A stretch of 64,000 nucleotides of DNA from Cryobacterium mannosilyticum (lineage in GTDB: Bacteria; Actinomycetota; Actinomycetes; Actinomycetales; Microbacteriaceae): the NCBI RefSeq assembly GCF_004402705.1, contig NZ_SOFM01000009.1, forward strand, positions 1 through 64,000, written 5' to 3'. The stretch's first letter is position 1. Every line of letters begins with the position of its first letter. Shown in pieces: positions 7,375-16,444 of the stretch. The translations under genes and the position numbers were made by a program. Below the pieces are notes generated by a model. That model ran no database searches. It was not told the DNA's origin and was given only the letters and a program-made list of their open reading frames with translations.

Positions 7375-8121
7375 ATGACAGACAATTCTCTGCCCACGCG
7401 ATCAGATCGCCTGGAATCAGAAACGAAGCGCAAGAAGCGCGGCGTTGCACTCTTCCTTCGCGACCTCCTGGTCATTTTCGTGGTGGCCCTGCTCATCTCG
7501 TTCCTGATCAAGACGTTCCTGATCCGCTCGTTCTACATCCCCTCCGGGTCGATGGAGACGACGCTGCTGGTCAACGACCGGATCATCGTGAACCAACTCG
7601 AACCCGGGCTCATTCCGATCACCCGGGGCGACGTCGTCGTCTTCCGCGATCCGGGCGGCTGGCTCCTGCCGCAGGCTCCGGTGCAGCAGAACCCGATCGT
7701 GGCCGGCGTCGACTGGGTGCTCTCCGTGGTCGGCCTCTCCGCCCCGGACAGCAACGACCACCTGATCAAACGGGTCATCGGGCTGCCGGGAGACCACGTC
7801 GTCTGCTGCAACGCGCTCGGCCAGATGAGCGTCAACGACATCCCGCTCTCCGAACCGTACGTGAACCTCCCGACCGGCCAAACGCAGGTCTCCAAGGATG
7901 CCTTCGACGTGGACGTGCCCGCGAAATCACTGTGGGTGATGGGCGACAACCGCTACAACTCGAAGGACTCCCGGTACAACGGCGACACGCCGGGCAAGGG
8001 CTTCGTGCCGATCGAGAACGTCGTCGGCCGTGCCCTGGTGATCAGCTGGCCGCTGGCCCGCTGGAGCTGGCTGGACGACTACCCGGAGGTCTTCCGCGGG
8101 GTCTCCGCGGAGACCGACTAG
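7375..8121 (+). CDS. lepB: Signal peptidase I
   Basis: The 248-residue membrane protein has a cytosolic basic N-terminus and one membrane segment (LLVIFVVALLISFLIKTFLI). Next come the catalytic serine box YIPSGSMETTLL and the general-base lysine box LIKRVIGLPGD, then the GDNRYNSKDSRY box. It cleaves Sec and Tat signal peptides at the outer membrane face. One membrane helix is typical of Gram-positive Sip enzymes. The stop is directly followed by the GTG of rnhB, so the two are coupled. Confidence 0.96.
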   Translation: MTDNSLPTRSDRLESETKRKKRGVALFLRDLLVIFVVALLISFLIKTFLIRSFYIPSGSMETTLLVNDRIIVNQLEPGLIPITRGDVVVFRDPGGWLLPQAPVQQNPIVAGVDWVLSVVGLSAPDSNDHLIKRVIGLPGDHVVCCNALGQMSVNDIPLSEPYVNLPTGQTQVSKDAFDVDVPAKSLWVMGDNRYNSKDSRYNGDTPGKGFVPIENVVGRALVISWPLARWSWLDDYPEVFRGVSAETD

Positions 8122-8766
8122 GTGGGCGTCGTCGACCCGACCCTCGACGTCGAGCAGGCGATGATCGCCGCCGGCGCGACCTGCGTGATCGGCTGCGACG
8201 AGGTCGGGCGCGGTGCGCTGGCCGGACCCGTCGGCGTCGGCGTGGCCGTTGTCGGCCCCGCCGCTGCGGCCATCCCCGACGGACTGCGTGATTCCAAGAT
8301 GCTCAGCGAGCCCCGCCGAGAGGCCCTGGCGCCCCTCGCGGCCGCCTGGGCGCTGCACTCGGCCGTCGGGCTCGCCTCGGCCGCCGAGGTCGACGAGCTG
8401 GGCATCATCGCCTGCCTCGGGCTCGCCGGCAAACGTGCTCTGGCCCAGTTGCACGCCGCCGGGGTCGACATCGCCGGGAGCGTGGTGCTGCTCGACGGCA
8501 ACGACGACTGGCTGAACAAGGCCCTGCACACTCCGCTGAACGTGGTCACCCGGGTGCGGGCCGACCAGGACTGCGGTTCGGTGGCCGCGGCATCCGTGAT
8601 CGCCAAGGTGCACCGCGACCGGCTCATGATCGAAGCGGATGCCCGGCACCCCGGCTACGGCTGGGCGGGGAACAAAGGCTACGGGAGTGCGGCCCATCTG
8701 GACGCGATCGCCCTGCTCGGCCCCACCGGGCTGCACCGCAAATCGTGGCTCAAGATCACAGCGTAG
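8122..8766 (+). CDS. rnhB: Ribonuclease HII
   Basis: The 214-residue protein carries the RNase HII active-site motif GCDEVGRGALAGP with the catalytic Asp-Glu. LRDSKMLSEPRR, a third Asp region (VVTRVRADQDCGSVAAASVIAKV) and HPGYGWAGNKGYGS follow. It nicks RNA-DNA hybrids, including single ribonucleotides in DNA. The GTG start abuts the lepB stop. Confidence 0.96.
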   Translation: MGVVDPTLDVEQAMIAAGATCVIGCDEVGRGALAGPVGVGVAVVGPAAAAIPDGLRDSKMLSEPRREALAPLAAAWALHSAVGLASAAEVDELGIIACLGLAGKRALAQLHAAGVDIAGSVVLLDGNDDWLNKALHTPLNVVTRVRADQDCGSVAAASVIAKVHRDRLMIEADARHPGYGWAGNKGYGSAAHLDAIALLGPTGLHRKSWLKITA

Positions 8767-8778
8767 GATTGAAACACC

Positions 8779-9102
8779 ATGGAAGAAGAAGAATTCGAGG
8801 ACTACGACCGCGAGGTCGAGTTGGCCCTGTACCGCGAGTACCGAGACGTTGTCGGGCAATTCCAGTACGTCGTAGAGACCGAGCGACGCTTCTACCTCGC
8901 CAACGAAGTGGAGTTGGTGCGCCGGGACACTGAGCACGACTTCTACTTCGAACTGACCATGAAGGACGTCTGGGTCTGGGACGTCTACCGCTCCGACCGG
9001 TTCGTGAAGTCGGTTCGCGTGCTGACGTTCAAGGACGTCAACGTGGAGGAACTCGCCTCCAAGGAGTTCGAGCTGCCCAAGGAACTCGCGCTCGACGAGT
9101 AG
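8779..9102 (+). CDS. DUF2469 family protein
   Basis: The 107-residue acidic protein (MEEEEFEDYDREVELALYREYRD...FQYVVETERRFYLANEVEL) is the conserved actinobacterial DUF2469 protein that habitually follows rnhB. Its function is unknown. ATG 8779 lies nine bases after TAGGAT, a possible -10. The length is normal for the family. Confidence 0.9.
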   Translation: MEEEEFEDYDREVELALYREYRDVVGQFQYVVETERRFYLANEVELVRRDTEHDFYFELTMKDVWVWDVYRSDRFVKSVRVLTFKDVNVEELASKEFELPKELALDE

Positions 9103-9109
9103 CTCGACC

Positions 9110-9131
9110 CGCGGCCGCCCCGGCGGCCGCG
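9110..9131 (+). terminator. GC-rich perfect palindrome after the DUF2469 gene
   Basis: CGCGGCCGCC (9110-9119) and GGCGGCCGCG (9122-9131) are perfect inverted repeats with a two-base centre, eight bases after the stop. There is no U run. It probably marks the 3' end of the lepB-rnhB transcript. Confidence 0.45.
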
Positions 9132-9224
9132 CCCCCCGATTCCGGGCCGACCACCGCCGGTCTGCCCGGCCCAGGCTGCCAGCCTGCACAACCCGGCGCA
9201 ACGATGCGGCCGGGAGAGAAAGGT

Positions 9225-10709
9225 ATGTCCTTGCTTCAGGATGCTGATCGCTGCCGAGACACGTGGATCAACCGGGAAGCACTGGCGGAGGCGATGATCC
9301 CGCTGATCGGCCGGCTGTACCGGGACAACAACGTCGTCACCAGCGTGCACGGGCGCAGCCTGATCAACCAGTCGGTGGTGGGGCTGCTCAAGGCGCACCG
9401 CTTCGCCCGGCAGATCGACGACGTCGAACTTCCCCTCGAGGAGACCCTGCCGATGCTGCAGGCGCTCGCCCGGCTGCGGCTCGGCGCCGCGTCGATCGAC
9501 CTGGCCCGGCTGAACCTGGCCTACCGCGGTGACGAAGCCGGCCGGAGCCTCGACGACTTCCTGAGCGAGGAACTGGCCGACGTCATCGGTCTGCAGGGCG
9601 CCGACCCGCGCACGAGCACCGATGTCGTGCTCTACGGGTTCGGCCGGATCGGACGTCTCCTCGCCCGCATCCTGATCGAGCACGCCGGCGGCGGCCAGGG
9701 CCTGCGACTGCGCGCCATCGTCGTGCGCCGCGGGTCCGCCAACGACATCGTCAAGCGGGCCAGCCTGTTGCGACGGGACTCCGTGCACGGGCCGTTCGAG
9801 GGCACCATCACCGTCGACGAGGAGAACGACACGATCCTGGCCAACGGCACGCTGATCCAGGTCATCTACTCCTCCGACCCGGCCGGCGTCGACTACACCC
9901 GGTACGGCATCCACGACGCGGTCGTGGTCGACAACACCGGCCGCTGGCGCGACGCCGAGGGGCTCTCCCAGCACCTCGCCTGCCCCGGGGTCGCCCGGGT
10001 GCTGCTCACCGCGCCCGGCAAGGGCGACCTGAAGAACATCGTGCACGGCATCAACCACAGCGAGATCACCGCCGACGACACCATCGTGACGGCGGCCTCG
10101 TGCACCACCAACGCGATCACCCCCGTGCTCAAGGCCGTCAACGACCGTTTCGGCATCGTCGACGGGCACGTCGAGACGGTCCATTCGTTCACGAACGACC
10201 AGAACCTGATCGACAACTTCCACTCCGGTGACCGCCGGGGCCGCTCGGCCGCCCTCAACATGGTGCTCACCGAGACGGGCGCGGCGAAGGCGGTGGCGAA
10301 GGCCCTGCCGGAGCTGGCCGGGAAACTGACCGGCAACGCCATCCGCGTTCCGACGCCTGATGTGTCGATGGCGATCCTCAACCTGAATCTCGAACGGGAG
10401 ACCGGCAAGGACGAGCTCAACGCCTACCTCCGGTCGATGAGCCTGAACTCCGAGCTGCACAAGCAGATTGACTACATCGACTCGCCCGAGGTCGTGTCGA
10501 GCGATTTCCTCGGCTCACGCCGGGCCGGGATCGTCGACGGGCTGGCCACCATCACCACCGGCCGCAAGGCCGTGCTCTACGTCTGGTATGACAACGAATA
10601 CGGCTACAGCTGCCAGGTCATCCGGGTGCTCGAGGAGATGGCCGGGGCGCATCCGCCGGTCTTCCCGAAGGCGGAGGCAGACCTGCCGGACGCGGTGCTG
10701 CAGGCCTGA
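9225..10709 (+). CDS. gap: Glyceraldehyde-3-phosphate dehydrogenase, long (GapB-like) form
   Basis: The 494-residue protein has a helical N-terminal extension of about 130 residues before the Rossmann start (VVLYGFGRIGR at about 134-144). The catalytic cysteine loop (AASCTTNAITP), the HSFTNDQN histidine region and the C-terminal WYDNEYGYS are all present. Classical GAPDH is about 335 residues. The long form matches a minority type (GapB/Gap2-like of corynebacteria) often linked to gluconeogenic flux. Cofactor preference is not read from sequence here. Start ATG 9225 is preceded by GAGAGAAAGG. Confidence 0.92.
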   Translation: MSLLQDADRCRDTWINREALAEAMIPLIGRLYRDNNVVTSVHGRSLINQSVVGLLKAHRFARQIDDVELPLEETLPMLQALARLRLGAASIDLARLNLAYRGDEAGRSLDDFLSEELADVIGLQGADPRTSTDVVLYGFGRIGRLLARILIEHAGGGQGLRLRAIVVRRGSANDIVKRASLLRRDSVHGPFEGTITVDEENDTILANGTLIQVIYSSDPAGVDYTRYGIHDAVVVDNTGRWRDAEGLSQHLACPGVARVLLTAPGKGDLKNIVHGINHSEITADDTIVTAASCTTNAITPVLKAVNDRFGIVDGHVETVHSFTNDQNLIDNFHSGDRRGRSAALNMVLTETGAAKAVAKALPELAGKLTGNAIRVPTPDVSMAILNLNLERETGKDELNAYLRSMSLNSELHKQIDYIDSPEVVSSDFLGSRRAGIVDGLATITTGRKAVLYVWYDNEYGYSCQVIRVLEEMAGAHPPVFPKAEADLPDAVLQA

Positions 10710-10734
10710 GCGCGAGCGGGGCGGGTGTGAGCGT

Positions 10735-11178
10735 TTACTGGCGGGGTTCGCAGATGACCACAGGGATGTCCCGGCTCGTCTTCTGCTGGTAGCCGTCGTA
10801 GCCCTTGTAGGCGGCAACGATCTGGGGCCACAGCTCGGCCTTCTCCTCCGGGCTCGCCGTGCGGGCGTGCATCGGCATGGTGGTTCCGTACACGGTGAGC
10901 TCGACGTCGGGATTCGCGACCAGGTTGAGGTACCACTGCGGGTTGCGGTCGTCGCCGCCCTTCGACGCGATCAGCACGTAACGATGCCGGTCGTGCACGG
11001 GCGCGGTCAGCATCGTCGCCCGCCGTTTGCCGCTCGACCGGCCGATCGTGTGCAGCTCGACCGCGGGCATCGAGCCGAAGTTGGCGAGGACGCGCCCGCC
11101 GGAGAGCGTGAACACGGCCCGGTGCAGCACGTTCATCGTCTTCATCTGCAGGTCGACCAGTTCGTTGCGCAATCCCAT
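10735..11178 (-). CDS. DDN-family (F420/deazaflavin-dependent) nitroreductase-like protein
   Basis: The 147-residue protein contains LHTIGRSSGKRRATMLTAPVHD and the diagnostic block YVLIASKGGDDRNPQWYLNLVANPDV of the deazaflavin-dependent nitroreductase family. Family members bind F420, and some bind FMN or heme-like ligands. They reduce varied small molecules, so the substrate is unknown. It is convergent with gap and divergent from the dipeptidase gene, with 48 bases between the two starts. Confidence 0.88.
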   Translation of the reverse strand: MGLRNELVDLQMKTMNVLHRAVFTLSGGRVLANFGSMPAVELHTIGRSSGKRRATMLTAPVHDRHRYVLIASKGGDDRNPQWYLNLVANPDVELTVYGTTMPMHARTASPEEKAELWPQIVAAYKGYDGYQQKTSRDIPVVICEPRQ

Positions 11179-11226
11179 GGATCCAGACTACGAGAGGAGC
11201 CTGCCGTCGAGCGCTAGCGTGGAGGC

Positions 11227-12327
11227 ATGAATCCCGCCGCTGCTTCCCCTGCCCCCGCTGCCGCGGCCGTCGTCGCCCAGGCGCTGCGGATCGCGCCGCT
11301 CATCGACGGCCACAACGACTGGGCCTGGGTCTGCCGCGAGGAACACGACTATTCGGTGGAGGGCCTCGAGCAGGGGCTCGCGACCGACACGGACATCGCC
11401 CGGCTCCGGGCCGGCCAGGTCGGCGGCCAGTTCTGGTCGGTCTACGTCAGCGACGACCACGCCGGCGCCGACGCCGTGCAGGGCACACTCGAACAGATCG
11501 ACTGGGTCTACCGGCTCGCCGCCCGGTATCCGGGGGAGTTCGTCATCGCGCGGAGCGCCGCCGACGTCGAGGCAGCCAGGGCCGACGGGCGGGTGGCATC
11601 CCTCCTCGGCGCGGAGGGGGCGCACAGCCTCAATGACTCGCCGGCCGTGCTGCGGATGTTCGCCCGGCTGGGCGTGCGCTATCTCACCCTGACCCACGTG
11701 CACAACACCAGCTGGGCCGATTCGGGCACCGACGATCCCGCCCACGGGGGCCTCACCGCCCGCGGGGCCGAGTACATCCGGGAGCTGAACCGGCTGGGGA
11801 TGCTGGTCGACCTGTCGCACGTGTCGCCCGCCACGGCGCACGCGGCCCTCGACCTGACCGATTCGCCGGTGATTTTCAGCCACAGTTGCGTCTCCGCGGT
11901 CGCCGACCATCCCCGGAACGTGCCCGACGACCTGCTCGGCCGGCTCGCCGCGAACAACGGCGTGATCATGCTCACCTTCGTGCCGCAATTCCTCACCCCC
12001 GAGTACTCGGCCTGGTTCGACGGGGCGAGGGACACCCCGGCGCCCGCCGTGACGATCGCGCAGGTCGCGGATCACATCGAGCATGCCCGCCAGGTGGCCG
12101 GCATCCGTCACATCGGCCTGGGCGGTGACTTCGACGGCACGGACGAGTTCCCCTCCGGCCTCGAGGGCGTCGACGGCTACCCGGCGCTGCTGGCCGAGCT
12201 CGCGGGGCGGGACTGGTCGGCGGAGGATCTCGCCGCCCTGGCCGGCGGCAACATCCTGCGCGTGCTGCGCGCCACGGATGCGGCCTTCGCCGCGGCCGGC
12301 GGCGGGATACCCCTGCTCGTGCGCTGA
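11227..12327 (+). CDS. Membrane-dipeptidase family (peptidase M19) protein
   Basis: The 366-residue protein has the M19 zinc ligands in order: DGHNDW (His and Asp), GAEGAHSL (bridging Glu), VDLSHVS and IFSHSC (His), then GLGGDFDG (Asp). The C-terminal GGNILRVL is also typical. M19 enzymes hydrolyse dipeptides, and some act on D-amino-acid or beta-lactam substrates. No signal peptide is seen, so it should be cytosolic. ATG 11227 follows GGAGG, which also lies directly behind a TAGCGT hexamer. Confidence 0.92.
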   Translation: MNPAAASPAPAAAAVVAQALRIAPLIDGHNDWAWVCREEHDYSVEGLEQGLATDTDIARLRAGQVGGQFWSVYVSDDHAGADAVQGTLEQIDWVYRLAARYPGEFVIARSAADVEAARADGRVASLLGAEGAHSLNDSPAVLRMFARLGVRYLTLTHVHNTSWADSGTDDPAHGGLTARGAEYIRELNRLGMLVDLSHVSPATAHAALDLTDSPVIFSHSCVSAVADHPRNVPDDLLGRLAANNGVIMLTFVPQFLTPEYSAWFDGARDTPAPAVTIAQVADHIEHARQVAGIRHIGLGGDFDGTDEFPSGLEGVDGYPALLAELAGRDWSAEDLAALAGGNILRVLRATDAAFAAAGGGIPLLVR

Positions 12328-12391
12328 GCCGTGGCCCCGGGGGTAGCCTCGAGCGAGGGCGCGACCAATCCGGACGGGCCGCCGCTGCCGA

Positions 12392-13126
12392 ATGAGAGTC
12401 ATGACCCTGCGCCGACGTATCGCCCTCCTGACCGTGATCGGCGTGCTGTGCGCGGGGACCATCGCCGTTGTCGCCGGGGTGCTCGGCGGGGCGACCGGAA
12501 CGGGCAGCGCGGGCGTCGCCGACTCGACGGCGGGATCGGCGGCCACGGGATCGCCGGCCGACGGCTCGGCCGTCGTCGCGTTCTACGGCGACTCCTACAC
12601 GCGCGGCACCGGCGCATCAAGCCGGGCCGCCCGCTGGTCGACCATCGTGTGCGCCGAGCGCGGCTGGACCGAGGTCAACCCGAGCACCAACGGGCTCGGC
12701 TTCGTGAACAACCGGGCGAACCTGCCGGGGCCCGACCTCGTCGACCAGGTGATCAAGGCCCAACCCGACATCGTGATCAGCACCATGGGCTTGAACGACA
12801 ACTTCGTGATGCCCGGCCGCGCCGACGACGTTCGGGCCGCGATCGACACGGACTTCACCGAGCTCAAGAAGGCACTGCCCCACACCCGCTTCATCATCGT
12901 CGAACCGTTCTGGTACACCGACGAGCGGCCCGAATCCGTGGAACGCATCATCGGCTGGGTGCGGGACGCGGCCGTGGCCATCGATGCCGACTACATCCCG
13001 GGGGCCTCGCACTGGATGGACGGGCATCCGGAGTGGAAGGCCGCAGACAACCTCCACCCCAATGACGTCGGCTACCGCGAGATCGCGGTGCGGATGGACG
13101 CCGAGCTGGCGAAACTGGGCCTCTGA
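12392..13126 (+). CDS. SGNH/GDSL-type esterase, membrane-anchored or secreted
   Basis: The 244-residue protein has an N-terminal signal anchor (LRRRIALLTVIGVLCAGTIAVVAGVL) and a low-complexity Gly/Ser/Ala linker. The SGNH blocks are AFYGDSYTRG (catalytic Ser), a Gly-containing loop with Asn (NPSTNGLGF), GLNDNF, and the C-terminal NLHPNDVGYREIA with catalytic His. The family hydrolyses esters on lipids or polysaccharides. Placement outside the membrane suggests a cell-envelope glycan substrate, which is an inference. Domain length is close to minimal. Confidence 0.87.
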   Translation: MRVMTLRRRIALLTVIGVLCAGTIAVVAGVLGGATGTGSAGVADSTAGSAATGSPADGSAVVAFYGDSYTRGTGASSRAARWSTIVCAERGWTEVNPSTNGLGFVNNRANLPGPDLVDQVIKAQPDIVISTMGLNDNFVMPGRADDVRAAIDTDFTELKKALPHTRFIIVEPFWYTDERPESVERIIGWVRDAAVAIDADYIPGASHWMDGHPEWKAADNLHPNDVGYREIAVRMDAELAKLGL

Positions 13127-13286
13127 CCGGTTCCGGCGAATTCCCCGCCTCACCCTCGAGCCGCCGCGGAACCCGGCCGGCTGCCGGCTCACCCTCCACA
13201 GGGCGGGGACGGCCCCGGGCCACACCGATCCGGGGCCGTGCCGGGGACACGGCCGGCCTCCGGGCACGCTGGACCCGGAGGCACTC

Positions 13287-13643
13287 GTGGCAGACAAAGA
13301 CGACCTGGGCAGGCGCGGCGAAGAGTGCGCGGCCGGGTTCCTGGCCGCGGCCGGCTACCGGGTCATCGCCCGCAACTGGCGGTGCGACCAGGGCGAGATC
13401 GACCTCATCGTCGAGCAGGGCGGCGAAGTCGCCTTCGTCGAGGTGAAGACGCGGTCGGGTACGGGCTTCGGGCATCCGTTCGAGGCGATCACGGTGCACA
13501 AACTCGCCCGCCTGCGCCGGCTCGCCGCGGCCTGGTGCGACCAGTCGGAGCCCCGGCCCGCGCGCATCCGGATCGACGCGGTCGCGGTCATCCTCCGGCC
13601 GGGGGCCGACCCGGTGATCGAGCACCTGGTGGGGGTGTTCTGA
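13287..13643 (+). CDS. YraN/UPF0102 nuclease-fold protein
   Basis: The 118-residue protein (MADKDDLGRRGEECAAGFLAAAGYRVIARNWRCDQGEIDLIVEQ...) carries the restriction-nuclease-like E-x(n)-GEIDLI...FVEVKTR motif of the UPF0102 family. It usually sits next to comM and dprA, as it does here. A processing role in natural transformation or repair has been proposed, without biochemical proof. Its stop overlaps the comM ATG in TGATG, so the two are coupled. GTG 13287 is chosen because the conserved start begins there. Confidence 0.88.
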   Translation: MADKDDLGRRGEECAAGFLAAAGYRVIARNWRCDQGEIDLIVEQGGEVAFVEVKTRSGTGFGHPFEAITVHKLARLRRLAAAWCDQSEPRPARIRIDAVAVILRPGADPVIEHLVGVF

Positions 13644-14587
13644 TGGCGCTCGCGCGAACGCACGCCGTGGCGCTGCTCGGCCTCACCGGGGCGCTGGTCG
13701 AGGTGGAGGCCGACATCTCGGGCCAGCTGCCCGGCATCGTGCTGATCGGCCTGCCGGATGCCGCCCTGTCGGAGGCGACCGAACGGGTGCGGGCCGCCGC
13801 GAAGAACTCGGGGTGCCCGCTCACCCGCAACAAGCTGACCATCAACCTGTCACCGGCGGCCCTGCCCAAGCACGGATCCGGCTTCGACCTGGCGATCGCG
13901 CTGGCCTGCCTCGCCGCCGACGAGGCCGTCTCCGCGCAGTCGGTGGGTGCGGTGGTGCACATCGGCGAACTGGCCCTGGACGGGCGCCTGCGCCCGACGT
14001 CCGGAATGCTCCCTGCGGTGATCGCCGCATCCAGGCTCGGCCACAGCACCGTCATGGTCCCGGCCGGCAATGCCGCGGAGGCTGCCCTCGTGCCGGGGAT
14101 GCGGGTCATCGGCGTCGCCTCCCTCCGGGACGCCGCCATCTGGCATGGTTCCCGGCTCGAACCTGTCCAGGTCGACGTGATCGCGGCGCCCGGCGAGGGC
14201 AGCGTCGAGCCTGTCGAACCGGAGCTGGCCGACGTGATCGGCAATGAGGACGCGGTCCTGGCGCTGCAGATCGCGGCGGCCGGCGGCCACCATCTGTTCA
14301 TGGTCGGTCCGCCGGGGGCGGGCAAGACCATGCTGGCGGCCCGGCTGCCCGGCCTCCTGCCCGACCTCGACCCGGAGGCGTCCCTCGAGGTCAGCTCGAT
14401 GCGTTCTCTCAGCGGCCGCGGGGTCGGCCCCGCCCTGGCGACCCGGCCACCGCTCGAGGCGCCGCACCACACCGCCACCGCGGCGGCGATGGTGGGTGGG
14501 GGCAGTGGCCGGATCCGCCCCGGCGCGGCGGCCCGCGCCTCCCATGGCGTCCTGTTCCTCGACGAGGCGCAACACATCAAAATTTGA
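13643..14587 (+). pseudogene. comM: ComM (YifB) AAA+ helicase, 5' part, interrupted by mobile element
   Basis: Codons 1-308 encode the N-terminal S5/Lon-like domain (LTGALVEVEADISGQLPGI...) and the start of the AAA+ domain with Walker A GPPGAGKT at 222-229 and Walker B VLFLDEA at 303-309. At 14564-14568 the sequence leaves comM and enters the element. The frame then adds QHIKI and stops, giving a 314-residue product. The lost part holds the Cys4 zinc motif, sensors and C-terminal domain. ComM is a hexameric helicase that extends heteroduplex during natural transformation. The matching 3' half starts at 27320. Confidence 0.95.
14564..14568 (+). other. attL core (GAGGC)
   Basis: The pentamer GAGGC here and at 27315-27319 is the only identity shared by the two junctions. 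Joining the left flank to the right flank at this pentamer restores comM codons Asp307-Glu308-Ala309-Pro-Glu-Phe without a base change. That fixes the ends to within five bases and is what a large serine integrase leaves behind. Confidence 0.85.
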
Positions 14588-14611
14588 CATATACATCGAG
14601 TGGTGTAATAT
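14584..14611 (+). promoter_or_regulatory. Left-end promoter of the element, upstream of the capsid gene
   Basis: A perfect -35 TTGACA (14584-14589), a 16-base spacer and -10 TAATAT (14606-14611) lie 16 bases inside the left end and point rightward. A roughly 140-base leader precedes the capsid ATG. The leader holds no gene I can support. Confidence 0.65.
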
Positions 14612-14760
14612 TGCTTGTAACGGCAATATCAGTGATGTTCCGCAGTTTGTTGAGTGGCAGTGATTGAGCGTTCTAGCTCTCCTCCGCAAGTCAGGCAGCA
14701 TCTAGCGTCGACCAGCGGTCACGTGCCATCCTATTTTTTCACTGACCGTAAGGAGCTGCC

Positions 14761-15882
14761 ATGGACATTCAGTTCCGTGACATTCGAGGAGCCGATCGAG
14801 GCTTCAACGTCGGGAGCGACATCCTCTCGACAACGGCTGACGGCGTTTCGCTTCAGTCGATCTGGGACGAATTCCAGGCTGCCATGTCCGCGTGGAACGC
14901 GGGCCGCAGTGCATTCACCGCACTGTTCACTTTCAACACGACCGACTCCTCCGACCTTGTGCCGCTCGACGGTGGCCGCATAGACCTTGAGCTGGCATCG
15001 GAGTTCGGCGTGCCGGTCTCGAGTCGTGTTGCCCCTAACTACGGTCGCGTCGGTTACTACCTGGAGTGGTACGACACAGCGGGCCGGTTCACCTACAAGT
15101 TCCTTCGCGATGCCAGTGCCTCGCAGGTAACAGCCGTTCAGGTCGCCGCACAGGAGGCTGACAACCGCCTCATCTTTAAGTCGATCATGTCGGCAATCAC
15201 GACGCCGACTGGTGGCTCGTTCGGTTCTCGTGCAGAGAATGAGTCAGGCCAAACGATTTACTCGCTCTATGCCGGTGCCGCTGACGACAAGCCGCCGATG
15301 GCACCTGATGGAACAACCTTCTCTGCCAATCACACGCACTTCCTTGTGTCAGGTGCAGCCTCCGTCGATTCAGGGGACCTAGATGAGCTGAGAGCGAAGT
15401 TGACCGAGCACGGTCGGGGTCTGAAATCTGCGGGCGAGCGAATCGTGATCCTTGTCAACAAGCAGGAGGGCGCAGTCATTCGCACCTTCCGTGCTGCGAC
15501 TGGTTCCAGCTTCGACTTCATCGCGACGGCCGACGAGCCTGCGTACCTCACCGCCCTCACGCTGGTTGGTTCGCGCCCGCCGTCGACTTTCAACGGTCTA
15601 GACGTCCTCGGCTCCTACGGAGACTCGCTGATCGTCCAGGACTCGCTTGCGAAAGCGGGCTACATGATCGCCGTCGCAGTTGGTGGGGCCAACGTACTTG
15701 GCTTCCGTGAGCACCCGGTTGCTGTCAACCGTGGTTTTCGCCTCGTGCAGGACAAGAACATGCGCTACCCACTGATCGACTCCGTATACATGCGCGGCTT
15801 CGGTCTCGGCGTCCGCAACCGCGAAGCTGCGGCCGTCACCCAAATCAAGGCCAGCGGAACCTACACGGCACCGATCTGGTAA
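14761..15882 (+). CDS. Phage major capsid-like protein
   Basis: The 373-residue protein starts at ATG 14761 after AAGGAG. It resembles a family of actinobacterial phage/satellite coat proteins, with the pattern THFLVSG, LVNKQEGAVIRTFR, DVLGSYGDSLIVQD, GYMIAVAVGG, FREHPVAVNRGFRLV and YPLIDSVYMRGFGLGVRNR. This arrangement suggests an HK97-like coat fold, which I infer from recall of the family rather than from a structure. It would form a (perhaps small) icosahedral shell. No scaffold or protease gene is adjacent. It is the first gene of the rightward set and is followed by two tandem hairpins. Confidence 0.8.
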   Translation: MDIQFRDIRGADRGFNVGSDILSTTADGVSLQSIWDEFQAAMSAWNAGRSAFTALFTFNTTDSSDLVPLDGGRIDLELASEFGVPVSSRVAPNYGRVGYYLEWYDTAGRFTYKFLRDASASQVTAVQVAAQEADNRLIFKSIMSAITTPTGGSFGSRAENESGQTIYSLYAGAADDKPPMAPDGTTFSANHTHFLVSGAASVDSGDLDELRAKLTEHGRGLKSAGERIVILVNKQEGAVIRTFRAATGSSFDFIATADEPAYLTALTLVGSRPPSTFNGLDVLGSYGDSLIVQDSLAKAGYMIAVAVGGANVLGFREHPVAVNRGFRLVQDKNMRYPLIDSVYMRGFGLGVRNREAAAVTQIKASGTYTAPIW

Positions 15883-15888
15883 CAAGCC

Positions 15889-15931
15889 GGGCGCTGAAGG
15901 GTTTTTTCACCCCTTTCACCTTTCAGCGCCC
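15889..15931 (+). terminator. Hairpin directly after the capsid gene
   Basis: GGGCGCTGAA (15889-15898) pairs perfectly with TTCAGCGCCC (15922-15931). The loop holds a second small AAGGG/CCCTT hairpin around a six-T run. It begins six bases after the capsid stop and should reduce read-through into the next genes. Confidence 0.6.
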
Positions 15932-15940
15932 AACAGCGGG

Positions 15941-15971
15941 GGCGTCGTCGCCTGGCCCTGGCGGCGACGCC
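15941..15971 (+). terminator. Second tandem hairpin after the capsid gene
   Basis: GGCGTCGTCGCC (15941-15952) pairs with GGCGGCGACGCC (15960-15971) with one G-U pair and a seven-base loop, followed by TCTTC. Two stacked hairpins set capsid expression apart from the downstream genes. Confidence 0.5.
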
Positions 15972-16011
15972 TCTTCAACCTTCACCGAGGGCCGATTGGA
16001 AGGGCCACACC

Positions 16012-16440
16012 ATGCATGACAGCACCGACACTTTGGCAAACGCGATGACAGACCAACTTGAGGCCGAGATCGCCGAAGCGCGGCGACTCGCTCCGCACAA
16101 CCGCTTTATGCGAGCGCATCCGGTCATCGGGCCGATGATCATTGACGCGGTGACGCACCTCGACGGTGGGCGAGTGGCCAATGGCGACAACCCTGTGCCG
16201 ATCATCCGGGCACGGGATGCCCTCAGCGCACATACGAGTGAACTGACCCGCACAGGCACCGTCCCCATCGCATCCAGAGCGTGCGTCCGATACTGCGATG
16301 TCTGCAACAACGCTCAGGCGATTCTGGTGCCGTTCTGGGTTGCCTTCGGACAGTACATTGTGCAAATCGAGCTGTGCGGCGAATGCGCGGACTCCCACAT
16401 CTGCGATTACGGTGCGTCCCCACAGGCCGCGTCGGAGTGA
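16012..16440 (+). CDS. Element protein with CxxC pair, function unknown
   Basis: The 142-residue protein has no recognised domain. An N-terminal helical part (TLANAMTDQLEAEIAEARRLAPHNRFM) is followed by a C-terminal segment with two cysteine pairs, YCDVCNNA and LCGECADSH, spaced about 30 residues, likely binding one zinc. The ATG at 16012 follows GGAAGGG. It ends four bases before the next gene, so the two are probably co-translated. Its place between the capsid gene and the HGG protein suggests a virion or packaging-related role, which is only an inference. Confidence 0.65.
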   Translation: MHDSTDTLANAMTDQLEAEIAEARRLAPHNRFMRAHPVIGPMIIDAVTHLDGGRVANGDNPVPIIRARDALSAHTSELTRTGTVPIASRACVRYCDVCNNAQAILVPFWVAFGQYIVQIELCGECADSHICDYGASPQAASE

Positions 16441-16444
16441 AATC